From Mariniblastus sp. (GTDB lineage Bacteria > Planctomycetota > Planctomycetia > Pirellulales > Pirellulaceae): a stretch of DNA of 43,691 bases. The stretch spans positions 1 to 43,691 of the forward strand of contig JAQXDZ010000162.1 of the NCBI GenBank assembly GCA_029251085.1, written 5' to 3'. Positions 9,215 to 17,053 of the stretch are shown here, piece after piece; within the stretch, counting starts at the first letter, position 1, and each line of letters opens with the position of its first letter. Below the pieces are notes generated by a model. It saw nothing but the letters and a program-made list of their open reading frames with translations, had not been told where the DNA came from and searched no databases. A program made the position numbers and the translations under genes.

Positions 9215-10270
9215 TTATTGGCTGTATTTGTAGAGTACCTTGCCGAGTGTTTTGCAGACGATTGTTGGCGTCCGCTTGATCACTTCTCCGGCAGCGCGAA
9301 CTACGGTGGATGGTTCTGTATCAGGGTCAGGCGAGCCGGCAAGATAATTGTGGAAGATGTCCCTTTCTTGAGCTCCCCATTTCTTTTTAAACCGGCGCAG
9401 TCCCTCTTGAGATTTTTCAGAAATTCCAAAATCAAAATATCTGCATTCGCTATCGACTGCCATTTTGATGCAGTGGTAAACGAGCCAGTCGTTCGGTCGA
9501 TCGGCGAGTGCAGTGGGATCTGAAGCGGCGTACTTATAAATCAACCGTCGGCTGGAAGCCAGCAAAACTCCCGCAGCAATGGGGCGGTTTTGCTTGGTAA
9601 CAATGCCAATGTTCCCCATTCCCCTTTCGATGATTTCTGTTTGCAGTCGGTCAAAATAGCTGCGAGGTTGGACAGGCACGCCGAGTTTTCGACGAGTGAG
9701 GGTGTGCAGCTGAAAGAATGTATCCATTGCTTTCCGGTCGGTGTGGATGTCAAAATTCAAGCCGCGGCGTTTTGCTTTTCTTAGATTGACCCGGATTGGA
9801 TTTGCAAAATCACTTTCGACCTCCTCAAGTGGGCGGTCTGTCCGGAGGACGTGTACCACTTGATGACTTTGGTTTTTAGCAGCTGGGATTGAGCCATCTG
9901 TTTTAAGAATGATGGCGTTAAATTGATTCTTGAAGTGGTTCTGTATCTTTTGAGCGAGTTTGTTTGAGTCAGCAGGAGACTTGGACAAAACAGGTAGGTA
10001 ATCCGTGAAAGGCAGCGAGATTAATTTCCGTTTTCCACTTAGGCTGCGGGTTTGAAAGAAGGGGATGGCGGCGAGGGTCTTATCATCTTTGACTAAGGCT
10101 GGGATGTGCAATTTGAAGCCGTACTGGTTTTGAATCAATTCGATCCACCGCCGGTCGTGAAAGCTTGAATGTTCCACAAAGGTTTCAACGAATCCTTCCC
10201 ATTGCTCAAGTGTAAGCCAGTTGAGGTTGTAGGTTGATTCTGATTGGATGGGGCTAGACGCGATTGACAT
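9215..10270 (-). CDS. FemAB-type GNAT-fold acyl/aminoacyl transferase (XrtA-locus type)
   Basis: A 351-residue protein of the FemAB/acetyltransferase_6 group. The segment RVNLRKAKRRG is followed by TLTRRKLGVP. A C-terminal GNAT half contains IAAGVLLASSRRLIYKYAASDP, then NDWLVYHCIKMAVDSECRYFDFGISEKSQEGLRRFKKKWGA (only key parts quoted). Family members transfer an acyl or aminoacyl group to an amine, either on peptidoglycan precursors or, in XrtA-associated forms, probably on a polysaccharide component. It sits between the deacetylase (10-bp gap) and a second FemAB gene (30-bp gap), which fits a deacetylate-then-acylate scheme. ATG start at 10270. The donor and acceptor are unknown. Confidence 0.8.
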   Translation of the reverse strand: MSIASSPIQSESTYNLNWLTLEQWEGFVETFVEHSSFHDRRWIELIQNQYGFKLHIPALVKDDKTLAAIPFFQTRSLSGKRKLISLPFTDYLPVLSKSPADSNKLAQKIQNHFKNQFNAIILKTDGSIPAAKNQSHQVVHVLRTDRPLEEVESDFANPIRVNLRKAKRRGLNFDIHTDRKAMDTFFQLHTLTRRKLGVPVQPRSYFDRLQTEIIERGMGNIGIVTKQNRPIAAGVLLASSRRLIYKYAASDPTALADRPNDWLVYHCIKMAVDSECRYFDFGISEKSQEGLRRFKKKWGAQERDIFHNYLAGSPDPDTEPSTVVRAAGEVIKRTPTIVCKTLGKVLYKYSQ

Positions 10271-10300
10271 TTAAAAATATTTCTACGGATTCTTTTTGAT

Positions 10301-11416
10301 TTAGCCTGTTCGAAAACGCCCTGCTGTTTTTTGCATGAGCTGAGTCCGGGCTAGGCGTGACCCAATTCGTGAGTACAGAGAGTGAAGCAGAGGGTTGGTG
10401 AAAAAGCAGAAAGCGGTAGGGAGGATTGTGACTTTACCGCCTAGTCGAATTTTGTACTGAGTTGGCCCAGCGAGCGATGAGTAGTCAATCTGATCGGATT
10501 GAACGATCGATTCGGCATCTGTTCGGCTGATACCCTCAAGATCGTAAAACTCGTACCCCTGTTGTTTCGCCCATTGGATCGTATACCAATCGAGTGCTTC
10601 GTTGGGGTGCCGTTTTGAATGACCGCCGGACCAGCCAATTTGTTTAGCAATAATCGTGTTCCCGCGATTGATGCAGAATTGCGCTGCGACTGGTTCGCCT
10701 TGATATTCAGCAACGAATAACTGCATGGAATTCGTGGGTGAGAATGTGTCCCACATATGCTCAAAGTAATCTAAATCGAAGATTGTAAAACCGCGTCGTT
10801 GAGCGGTTTTCATTAGCAGTTGATGGAAAACGGGAAGATCTATTTTACCGCCTTGTCGACACTCGATACCTCTGGTCTGACCTCGGCGGATTTTGTTTCT
10901 CATGCCTTTTGACATTTTGGCAAGAATGTCATCGAGTTCGCATCGGATGTCGAGAATCACAGTAGCCGTGGGGGAGGTCTCGATCGGACAATTTCGAAAT
11001 CCGTGATTTACGAGTGATTCAGTAATGATTCCTGGTTCGAATGGCTGGACGATCAGCCCGTTAATCCGCTCCGTTTTTGCTAAGTTTTTTAATTGCTGAA
11101 TGAGCGAATCAATGATCTGCGGATTATCTTTTCGATAGACCGGCCCCTTGGGGATGTAGGCGATTTTGCCAAAGTAACGGACGTTGCGAATGAGAATTTG
11201 AGCGCCGCCAACGACCGATTGAGAATTGGAAAGAGTGATTCGTTTGGAACTCCAACCGTTCGCCTTCTTAACGGCCGCCCACTGGCTGCATTGCAAATGA
11301 TGATTGCCGCCCTGTTCAGCCAGAAATGCATCCCAAGCAGGGTCTTGCTCGAGACAGGAAATTGCAGTCGTCACTTGGTTGGAAATTGGTGAAATCGGAG
11401 GGGCGGTGAGTTTCAT
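10301..11416 (-). CDS. Second FemAB-type (lipid II:glycine glycyltransferase-like) transferase
   Basis: A 371-residue FemAB family protein, distinct from its neighbour. Typical segments are QWAAVKKANGW near the N-terminus, IAYIPKGPVY, KMSKGMRNKIRRG in the middle, PVAAQFCINRGNTIIAKQ, and WYTIQWAKQQGYEFYDLEGI near the C-terminus. The last resembles the acceptor/donor half of lipid II-modifying enzymes. Related proteins use aminoacyl-tRNA or acyl thioesters to acylate an amine. It lies 26 bp downstream of the PEP mutase gene. Having two FemAB-like genes side by side suggests two successive transfers, or two substrates, in decoration of the polymer. Confidence 0.8.
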   Translation of the reverse strand: MKLTAPPISPISNQVTTAISCLEQDPAWDAFLAEQGGNHHLQCSQWAAVKKANGWSSKRITLSNSQSVVGGAQILIRNVRYFGKIAYIPKGPVYRKDNPQIIDSLIQQLKNLAKTERINGLIVQPFEPGIITESLVNHGFRNCPIETSPTATVILDIRCELDDILAKMSKGMRNKIRRGQTRGIECRQGGKIDLPVFHQLLMKTAQRRGFTIFDLDYFEHMWDTFSPTNSMQLFVAEYQGEPVAAQFCINRGNTIIAKQIGWSGGHSKRHPNEALDWYTIQWAKQQGYEFYDLEGISRTDAESIVQSDQIDYSSLAGPTQYKIRLGGKVTILPTAFCFFTNPLLHSLYSRIGSRLARTQLMQKTAGRFRTG

Positions 11417-11442
11417 TAATTCTTGGTAACGGGATTCTCTCG

Positions 11443-12351
11443 CTACTGGTTCGAGGCCTCAGAGCGTTTTTTTGCAGAAGGTTTTAAGTATGCGTTTTCA
11501 GCATTTTTTAACTCTTGCGTATTTTGAAGACGGAAAATTTCGTGCACAGAAATCACTTGTTTTTCAGTTTCCGCGATGGATTCTTGTCCATGAATTAGGG
11601 AAGCCGTTTTTTGCATCGCAGTGATCGCCGACCTCATGATTTGGTTTGCCCAAATTGCAACACTAAATTGATTTTCTCTAAAAACAGACGTAGGTGTGGC
11701 GTGATACATGGTGGGAACGATGATTAGCGGGCATCGATTGTCCCATTCTGATTGAAAGTCAAGGACCTGCTCAGCGGTGTTTTTTTTGCTGTGAATTAAG
11801 ATGGCATCCGCGCCCGCTTCTAAATAAATTTCGGCTCGCCGTAATGCTTCGCTCAATCCCCATCCGGCAATGAAAGATTCAACTCTAGCGACGACACTAA
11901 AGTCAGGATCTTTTTGAGTATCTTTGGCTGCTTTGATTTTTCCAGCAAATTCATGCGGATCAGCGAGTGTCTGTTGCTCACCGTCAATAAACGAGTTCGT
12001 TTTGGGAAACAATTTGTCTTCGATGCACAATCCAGCCACGTCAATTTGCTCAAGTTTTTTCACGAGCCTTCGCACGTTATTGAAATTTCCAAATCCCGTG
12101 TCGGCATCGAGCAGGATTGGAATGGAAGTGGCATCGCTCATGTATTCAGCTGTCTGAAGCGTTTGCGTCCAGCTTATCTCATTGCAGTCGCGGACTCCTT
12201 TTGAAGCTGCAATCGATAAACCGCTTCCCCAAATCCCTTGAAAGCCTGCTTCTTCGACAATTTTTGCGCTAATGCCATTATGGGCCTCCATCAAAAATTC
12301 AAGTTTCTTGGAGTTAATTAACTTTCTCAGTTGCGCTGCTTTAGAATTCAT
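11443..12351 (-). CDS. pepM: Phosphoenolpyruvate mutase (phosphonate C-P bond formation)
   Basis: A 302-residue isocitrate lyase/PEP mutase superfamily member. It interconverts PEP and phosphonopyruvate, the entry step of nearly all phosphonate biosynthesis. The diagnostic EDK-x5-NS motif is intact at residues 111-120 ([10 protein letters not shown]) and separates true mutases from methylisocitrate lyases and oxaloacetate hydrolases. The WGSGLS segment (41-46) and the metal-binding LLDADTGFG (81-89) are also as expected. Because equilibrium strongly favours PEP, the enzyme needs a pulling step; no TPP-dependent phosphonopyruvate decarboxylase is visible here. Instead, a D-2-hydroxyacid dehydrogenase is 63 bp upstream. 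ATG start at 12351. Confidence 0.92.
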   Translation of the reverse strand: MNSKAAQLRKLINSKKLEFLMEAHNGISAKIVEEAGFQGIWGSGLSIAASKGVRDCNEISWTQTLQTAEYMSDATSIPILLDADTGFGNFNNVRRLVKKLEQIDVAGLCIEDKLFPKTNSFIDGEQQTLADPHEFAGKIKAAKDTQKDPDFSVVARVESFIAGWGLSEALRRAEIYLEAGADAILIHSKKNTAEQVLDFQSEWDNRCPLIIVPTMYHATPTSVFRENQFSVAIWANQIMRSAITAMQKTASLIHGQESIAETEKQVISVHEIFRLQNTQELKNAENAYLKPSAKKRSEASNQ

Positions 12352-12414
12352 TGGAAGGTTGTTTAATCAGGAAGGAGTGTAGCAGGAGTGTTGTAGGAGG
12401 GGAGTTACTGATCA

Positions 12415-13380
12415 TCAGATCATGGTTGGCGAGCTAAGCTTGGGAGGCCTTTCAGAGCAATCGTAGGAAAAAGAATCGATCGTTGTGATGATTCGATTGC
12501 CAATTTCTCGCATCGTGTCTACCGTAGTTGCACCTATATGAGGAGTCAAAAGAATATTGGGAAGTTCTGCCAAAGGTGAAATTGCGCCCCCACCTTCATG
12601 CTGATGGACATCGAGCGCCGCACCGATCGGACCTCCATCACTTTGCAGTGCGTCGTAAAGTGCCTTTTCGTCGAGCACGCCGCCTCTCGCTAGATTTACT
12701 AGAAAAGACCCAGGCTTCATCCAGGAGAGCGCCTCTCGGTCGATAAGGTTGAGAGTAGACTTGGTTTTGGGAACATGAATCGTCAAAAAATCTGCACTGG
12801 AAACGACCTCCCTGAGGTTGGAAAGGCGAATGCCGTATCGTTGCAGTTGTTCGGCGTCGGCTTGATCAGCGTGTTGAACACACCCCACGACTTTCATCCC
12901 CCATGCTGTTGCCATTTCCCCGACTCGCGAGCCGATGTTGCCAACGCCGACGATTCCGAGAGTTTTTTGGTGGAGGGTATATCCGGTTGTTTGTTGCTTG
13001 ACCCAATTTCCATTTCTCAATTCACGATCAACAAATCGGATTTCGCGAGCGAGATTAAGCATCAATCCAAACGCGAGTTCGGCAACCGCCTGTGCTCCCG
13101 GTTCGGGAATGCGAACTAGTTCAATTCCTAGTTCAGTGGCGAATGGAAGGTCGAGGTTGTCCAGGCCCGAACCTGCGCGAATCATTAATTTTAGGTGAGT
13201 AGCGTGAGTTAATACGGTTTGGTTGATCTGGACGCCGCTCCGGAAAATGAGCACGTCACAGTCCCTGATTGCTTCGCATAGTTCATCTTCCGCAGCGTTG
13301 ATACGCTCTTTGACTTCGTGAGTTAGCTGGAGTTTTGCTACTGTCTCGGGGTGTATTTTACTTGCAATTAAAATCTTCAT
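12415..13380 (-). CDS. D-isomer-specific 2-hydroxyacid dehydrogenase (candidate phosphonopyruvate reductase)
   Basis: A 321-residue NAD(P)-dependent dehydrogenase of the SerA/D-lactate type. The Rossmann motif GVGNIG is at 145-150. Catalytic Arg232 (LARGGVLDE), a glutamate near 262 and His281 (LTPHIGATT) are present. The usual VF-x-x-EP after the LD of the catalytic loop is VHQHEGGG here. The ATG at 13380 is used; a TTG two codons upstream is less likely. There is no ACT or other C-terminal serine-feedback domain, so it need not be the housekeeping phosphoglycerate dehydrogenase. Its position next to PEP mutase suggests reduction of phosphonopyruvate to phosphonolactate; that is inference. 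An ordinary 3-phosphoglycerate or other 2-ketoacid substrate is the alternative. Confidence 0.85.
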   Translation of the reverse strand: MKILIASKIHPETVAKLQLTHEVKERINAAEDELCEAIRDCDVLIFRSGVQINQTVLTHATHLKLMIRAGSGLDNLDLPFATELGIELVRIPEPGAQAVAELAFGLMLNLAREIRFVDRELRNGNWVKQQTTGYTLHQKTLGIVGVGNIGSRVGEMATAWGMKVVGCVQHADQADAEQLQRYGIRLSNLREVVSSADFLTIHVPKTKSTLNLIDREALSWMKPGSFLVNLARGGVLDEKALYDALQSDGGPIGAALDVHQHEGGGAISPLAELPNILLTPHIGATTVDTMREIGNRIITTIDSFSYDCSERPPKLSSPTMI

Positions 13381-13390
13381 CGTCAATTTC

Positions 13391-14137
13391 TTAATAAATT
13401 CCCAGCCGTCGCAGGCTGAGGTGAGTAAGGTGGTAGAGTTTTCTCGCGCGGCCCCGCACGGCGTTTTTCAGTTTGCTTTTAGATCGCTGGGATCGTGAGA
13501 TAAAGGGTTTAGGCAGCCTAATCAAATCGGCAGCAAATAGAGTTTGGATCCTGTCTACGAACTGCTCAAATAACTCATCGGTAGGGTGACAATATTCCGG
13601 GGAATGGCAGATGATGATTTGCTGCGGTGATTTGGTGAAATCACGATCAAAGAACATTTCAATTCGCGCAGCAATAGAATCAACTGAATATTCTTTTGCA
13701 GCAAAAAAATCCCAGTCGATGTCGAGGATTTCATCCGGTTGAATCTGATCCCATTGATTGGCGAGGTAGGTTTCCAGTCGATAAGAGGTTTGGGGGGTTC
13801 TGTTAAATAGACGGAATAGGCGGTGGACGATCGCTGAAATGTCCGTGTGGTACTTCAGCGTTTTGATGTCATGCTGTCTGCCGCCGGGAAGATCGTGAAC
13901 CCACCGAACGGAGCTAATGATTCCGTCGACGACGGCATGTTTGAGGAAATTTCCCTCATCCACTTTTTGGAACCGAGTCCAAATTGGATAGGCCAGATTT
14001 TTCTTCCGGTTTACTAATAAACCGCGTTGGTCGCAATGAAAGTCAACATGGAGCAATTTGGCATTGGTTAATTGTTGTTCGCGCCAAATGCCGAGTGCCT
14101 GTTCGTGTGAGTCGATAACGTAGAGCTTGATCGTCAC
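13391..14137 (-). CDS. UPF0489/arginase-like predicted metalloprotein
   Basis: A 248-residue protein that I cannot name with certainty. HVDFHCD (residues 30-36), DIDWDFF (139-145) and CHSPEYCHP (177-185) are spaced like the metal-binding Asp/His motifs of the UPF0489 family, which has an arginase/deacetylase-like fold and includes peptide arginases. The C-terminal ~45 residues are strongly basic. Start is GTG at 14137, since the reading frame upstream is closed by a stop after four codons. It ends 10 bp before the hydroxyacid dehydrogenase, so it is likely in the same transcript as the phosphonate genes. An amidohydrolase-like step on a decoration precursor is possible but unproven. Confidence 0.65.
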   Translation of the reverse strand: MTIKLYVIDSHEQALGIWREQQLTNAKLLHVDFHCDQRGLLVNRKKNLAYPIWTRFQKVDEGNFLKHAVVDGIISSVRWVHDLPGGRQHDIKTLKYHTDISAIVHRLFRLFNRTPQTSYRLETYLANQWDQIQPDEILDIDWDFFAAKEYSVDSIAARIEMFFDRDFTKSPQQIIICHSPEYCHPTDELFEQFVDRIQTLFAADLIRLPKPFISRSQRSKSKLKNAVRGRARKLYHLTHLSLRRLGIY

Positions 14138-14285
14138 GAGATTTCTTTTTCAGCAGGTTTGGTTTTCATGGGAGTGGAGTTTCGATGTTGAAGCTTGAAC
14201 TAGCGTTGGCCAGATTGGGTTCCACAAACGCGGTTGGATCGGTGTGAAAGACAGACGGTTGATTAGTATTGAGAGCGTAGAACAC

Positions 14286-15005
14286 CTAAGCAATACTCTT
14301 TTTCACACAATGGTCATCGAGGATTTGGTTGATCTCGGCCACGATGTCGTTAATTGATTTCGTGCAATCGACAATGAAGAAGTTGTGAGAATAGGATTTT
14401 CGTTTTTTTAACTGGATGCGATCGCTTTCAAGATGTTCCAGAGGGATTTCTTGCTTGCGGGCAAATAGGGTTTGCGGCGGCGCGTCGAGAAGAATTGCGA
14501 TATCCGGCCGGGGGTATAGGTTTTTGAGAAACCAAAAGTGGATTCGGTCGGTTAGGCGGTGAGCGGACAGGCGACGTTCGGAAAAGTCATCCGGTGGTGG
14601 ACATGCATCAAATAGAAAATGCCGATCGTACAAAACCACATTCCCCCTGCACTGGTAACCCCAGGAAATGATTTGCCGGTAGATTTCTTCCGAGACACGT
14701 CGGAATAGCCGAAGTCCTCCGCCAATTTTTCCCCGTTTATCAACACGGTGTTCGGCGCCGTGAAGCGTTATTTGCTTGGGAATCGCCGCTCCCTTTTTTT
14801 GAAGTGATTTCTTGTGTTGATGTACCTTCCAGCGGTGGGCAAGTCGCGATGTGAATAATGCGTGGTTGCTGGATTCGACACTGGTTCCCATATAAAGATA
14901 TTTGAGTGGCAGAACGGATTGTGACATCAGAGCTGCAGCCACGGTCGATTTTCCCGATCCGTCTGGACCGATAAGTGCAATCGTTGAACAATGTGGTTTG
15001 GTCAT
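14286..15005 (-). CDS. P-loop kinase, thymidylate-kinase-like
   Basis: A 239-residue P-loop NTPase with Walker A GPDGSGKST at residues 13-21, a DRH motif at 127-129 (VVLYDRHFLFD) like the DR motif of nucleoside monophosphate kinases, and a basic lid region (RIQLKKRKSY). The ATG at 15005 puts the P-loop at the N-terminus, as is normal; a start at 15089 would overlap the methyltransferase gene. It is probably not a housekeeping thymidylate kinase, because it is longer and sits in a sugar locus after an ATP-grasp gene and a methyltransferase. It may phosphorylate a small-molecule or sugar precursor. 148 bp without a gene follow it downstream. Confidence 0.7.
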   Translation of the reverse strand: MTKPHCSTIALIGPDGSGKSTVAAALMSQSVLPLKYLYMGTSVESSNHALFTSRLAHRWKVHQHKKSLQKKGAAIPKQITLHGAEHRVDKRGKIGGGLRLFRRVSEEIYRQIISWGYQCRGNVVLYDRHFLFDACPPPDDFSERRLSAHRLTDRIHFWFLKNLYPRPDIAILLDAPPQTLFARKQEIPLEHLESDRIQLKKRKSYSHNFFIVDCTKSINDIVAEINQILDDHCVKKSIA

Positions 15006-15015
15006 TTGTTGAGAA

Positions 15016-15801
15016 TTACTGCGTGGTGTTGCCGTGGGGTGATCGTTTCTTTTTGCAAAAGAAAACGTGCTCATTTTCAATGATTCCAAATCTCTCTTGA
15101 GTGGAGTTTGGGGTGTCTTCGGCTCGATTCAATTCCACGTCAAAGCCTGCGGTGGTAAGTCGATCGATGAAATCGTTTCCATAGATTCGCCAGTGCTGTT
15201 CTTCTCCAAAGTGCAGTTTCCTGGCTTCGGCGGATTGAATCGCGGGGTCTTCATAAGTCTTTCGTTGGAAATCGATGGGGACGGTGATCAAGGCCCAGCC
15301 CCCTTGTTTGAGAACCCGATGCAATTCATGGATTGCCGCCCGGTCATCAACGACATGTTCTAAAACATGGATGCAAATAATCGCGTCGAACTTATTTGTT
15401 TGGAATGGTAGATCGGAGACATCAATTGGATGTTCGGCAAAGGGCCTCCCTTCAAGATCAATTCCGGTGAATTCAATGTTAGCCATTTTTGCGAATCGCC
15501 GTGCCAAGGCATATTTGGGTGACACGTGCAATAATTGAGTTGGCTTCTTAAATAAATCGGTATGGTTTTTCAGGAACAACCAATTTCGTCGATGCCGAGC
15601 CTTCGAGTTGCAGCGGGGGCAGTATCCTTTTTTTCGCATTTTGAGTGAGGTGTTCCCCTCGGTGAATGAGCGTAATTTCCAACCACAGCAGGGGCAGCTA
15701 ACGCGGCGGCCGGCAAATAAAATTGCGCGGCCAGCCAGCATCGCTTCGATCCAAAATCGATGGCTTTGTTTTTGTGCGGATTGGAAAAAAAAACTAATCA
15801 T
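15016..15801 (-). CDS. SAM-dependent class I methyltransferase with N-terminal zinc ribbon
   Basis: A 261-residue protein. The N-terminal ~70 residues contain two CxxC pairs (C36/C39 in SCPCCG and C61/C64 in YCPRC) that look like a zinc ribbon. A methyltransferase_11-type domain follows: TGIDLEG, then DLPFQTNKFDAIICIHVLEHV and LKQGGWALITVP. Motif I is atypical (LLHVSPKYALA instead of a glycine-rich loop), so the SAM site may be modified. The gene overlaps the ATP-grasp gene by 8 bp and ends 10 bp before the kinase, indicating translational coupling. The likely role is methylation of a sugar or decoration precursor; the acceptor is unknown. Confidence 0.8.
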   Translation of the reverse strand: MISFFFQSAQKQSHRFWIEAMLAGRAILFAGRRVSCPCCGWKLRSFTEGNTSLKMRKKGYCPRCNSKARHRRNWLFLKNHTDLFKKPTQLLHVSPKYALARRFAKMANIEFTGIDLEGRPFAEHPIDVSDLPFQTNKFDAIICIHVLEHVVDDRAAIHELHRVLKQGGWALITVPIDFQRKTYEDPAIQSAEARKLHFGEEQHWRIYGNDFIDRLTTAGFDVELNRAEDTPNSTQERFGIIENEHVFFCKKKRSPHGNTTQ

Positions 15802-17053
15802 TAGAGGTTGGTGTTACTTGCCGCTTTTTTCTTCTTCTTGACGAGGAAATTAAGCTGACTGCCTGCCAGCAATCAAAGATAAAAGGTAAAGGATCTCTCC
15901 ATGAAGCAACGGCGTATGCTTTCTTTCCACGAATAGATTTGAACCAGTCAATGAACTGTAGTTCACCTCGCCGCCAATAGACAAACGAGGACTGCAGGTC
16001 TTTGCGCAAATGAATCCACTTAACTCCGTTGTAAGTTTGAGTCCTATTTTTGGGTAGAGAGAGTCCGAGTGCATCGCAATAAGCGGTGAACAGAATGTCA
16101 ACTCCTCCCGCTTCGGCTATCGTTCCCCTGCCCGTTGGACGGCCAATGTTTGGTTCAACAATGAGTAGTTGATTGGTGGATTGGTCGTATTTCATTTCTA
16201 GGTAACCAAGGCCGTGGTAGTTGACGGACTGGAACATTTGGATCGCAGTTTCCAATACCTCGTCATTGCGGACTTCTTCTCCGAGGCAGCTGACTCCAGT
16301 TTCCGGTGGCCATTGCCTAATTTTGCGAGCGATGAAGGTAGCCAATGGTTTTGAGTTTTTGTCAAAGTAACCATTGAATGAATAAAGATCAGAGTCTTTG
16401 CCTTCGATCCATTGCTGAGCGATAAAGCAATCAGAGTACGATTGGTAGTCTTGATATAAACGTTTTAAGGATGCAGCATCTTCTACCTTGAAGGCTTTGT
16501 GGATGGTTTTATTTTCCCAAAGATGGGCGGCGCTATCTCGAGGTTTAAAAATACACGGATAGGTCAATTCCCGAGCGGCCGTTTCCAGTTGTTCAGCGGA
16601 TTCAATATAAAATGTTTTTGGAACGGGAAGCGAGTTTCGCTCAGCGTAAGAATAGAAACTGACCTTGTCCATTAACATTTCGACCGTCTTCGGGTCGGGT
16701 AATAGAATGTGAAAAAATGGCTCGAGGCGACTTCGGTGTTGGGAAATCAAGGAGACATTGGTGTCGGCGCAAGGGAACAGTACTGGTTTGTTTGGTAAGG
16801 TTTGGCCAAGTTCAACGAGATGGTCAATCAGGCTTGGTTCGTCCGTTGGAGTAAACCTGATTTCTCGACAGACATTTGTTTTTGTTTGCGAATTGTTTGG
16901 GTGGGCGGCGATCCCAATGATGGGAACCCCGTGGCGTGCGAGGACCCGCGCCGCGGGTAGGCCTTGCATGCTATCAAACCCCACCAGAACTGCGGGTGGT
17001 AATTTGGAGTTCGATGTAGAATGCGGAAGTTTTTCGGTGGAGGGTCGAATCAT
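15794..17053 (-). CDS. ATP-grasp ligase
   Basis: A 419-residue ATP-grasp protein. An N-terminal nucleotide-fold segment (PAVLVGFDSMQGLPAARVLARHG) resembles the pre-ATP-grasp domain. The ATP-grasp half carries FKPRDSAAHLWEN, the AQQWIEGKD hinge and IVEPNIGRPTGRGT, which holds the metal-binding Glu/Asn. Family members join a carboxylate to an amine or other nucleophile with ATP. The start ATG at 17053 overlaps the stop of the upstream glycosyltransferase (ATGA, 17050-17053), while a longer reading from 17179 would run deep into that gene. It could ligate an amino acid or other acid to an amine-bearing decoration precursor; the substrate is unknown. Confidence 0.8.
   Translation of the reverse strand: MIRPSTEKLPHSTSNSKLPPAVLVGFDSMQGLPAARVLARHGVPIIGIAAHPNNSQTKTNVCREIRFTPTDEPSLIDHLVELGQTLPNKPVLFPCADTNVSLISQHRSRLEPFFHILLPDPKTVEMLMDKVSFYSYAERNSLPVPKTFYIESAEQLETAARELTYPCIFKPRDSAAHLWENKTIHKAFKVEDAASLKRLYQDYQSYSDCFIAQQWIEGKDSDLYSFNGYFDKNSKPLATFIARKIRQWPPETGVSCLGEEVRNDEVLETAIQMFQSVNYHGLGYLEMKYDQSTNQLLIVEPNIGRPTGRGTIAEAGGVDILFTAYCDALGLSLPKNRTQTYNGVKWIHLRKDLQSSFVYWRRGELQFIDWFKSIRGKKAYAVASWRDPLPFIFDCWQAVSLISSSRRRKKRQVTPTSND

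Noticed and set aside
11443..12351. Annotation as methylisocitrate lyase or oxaloacetate hydrolase
   Set aside because: The EDK-x5-NS motif is intact, whereas lyases have a KKCGH-type loop; PEP mutase is the better call.
12415..13380. Annotation as housekeeping phosphoglycerate dehydrogenase (serA)
   Set aside because: It lacks the C-terminal regulatory domain and sits beside PEP mutase in a polysaccharide locus; the substrate is left open.
14286..15005. Annotation as thymidylate kinase (tmk)
   Set aside because: The P-loop and DRH motif fit the fold, but length, basic lid and neighbourhood argue for a different substrate.
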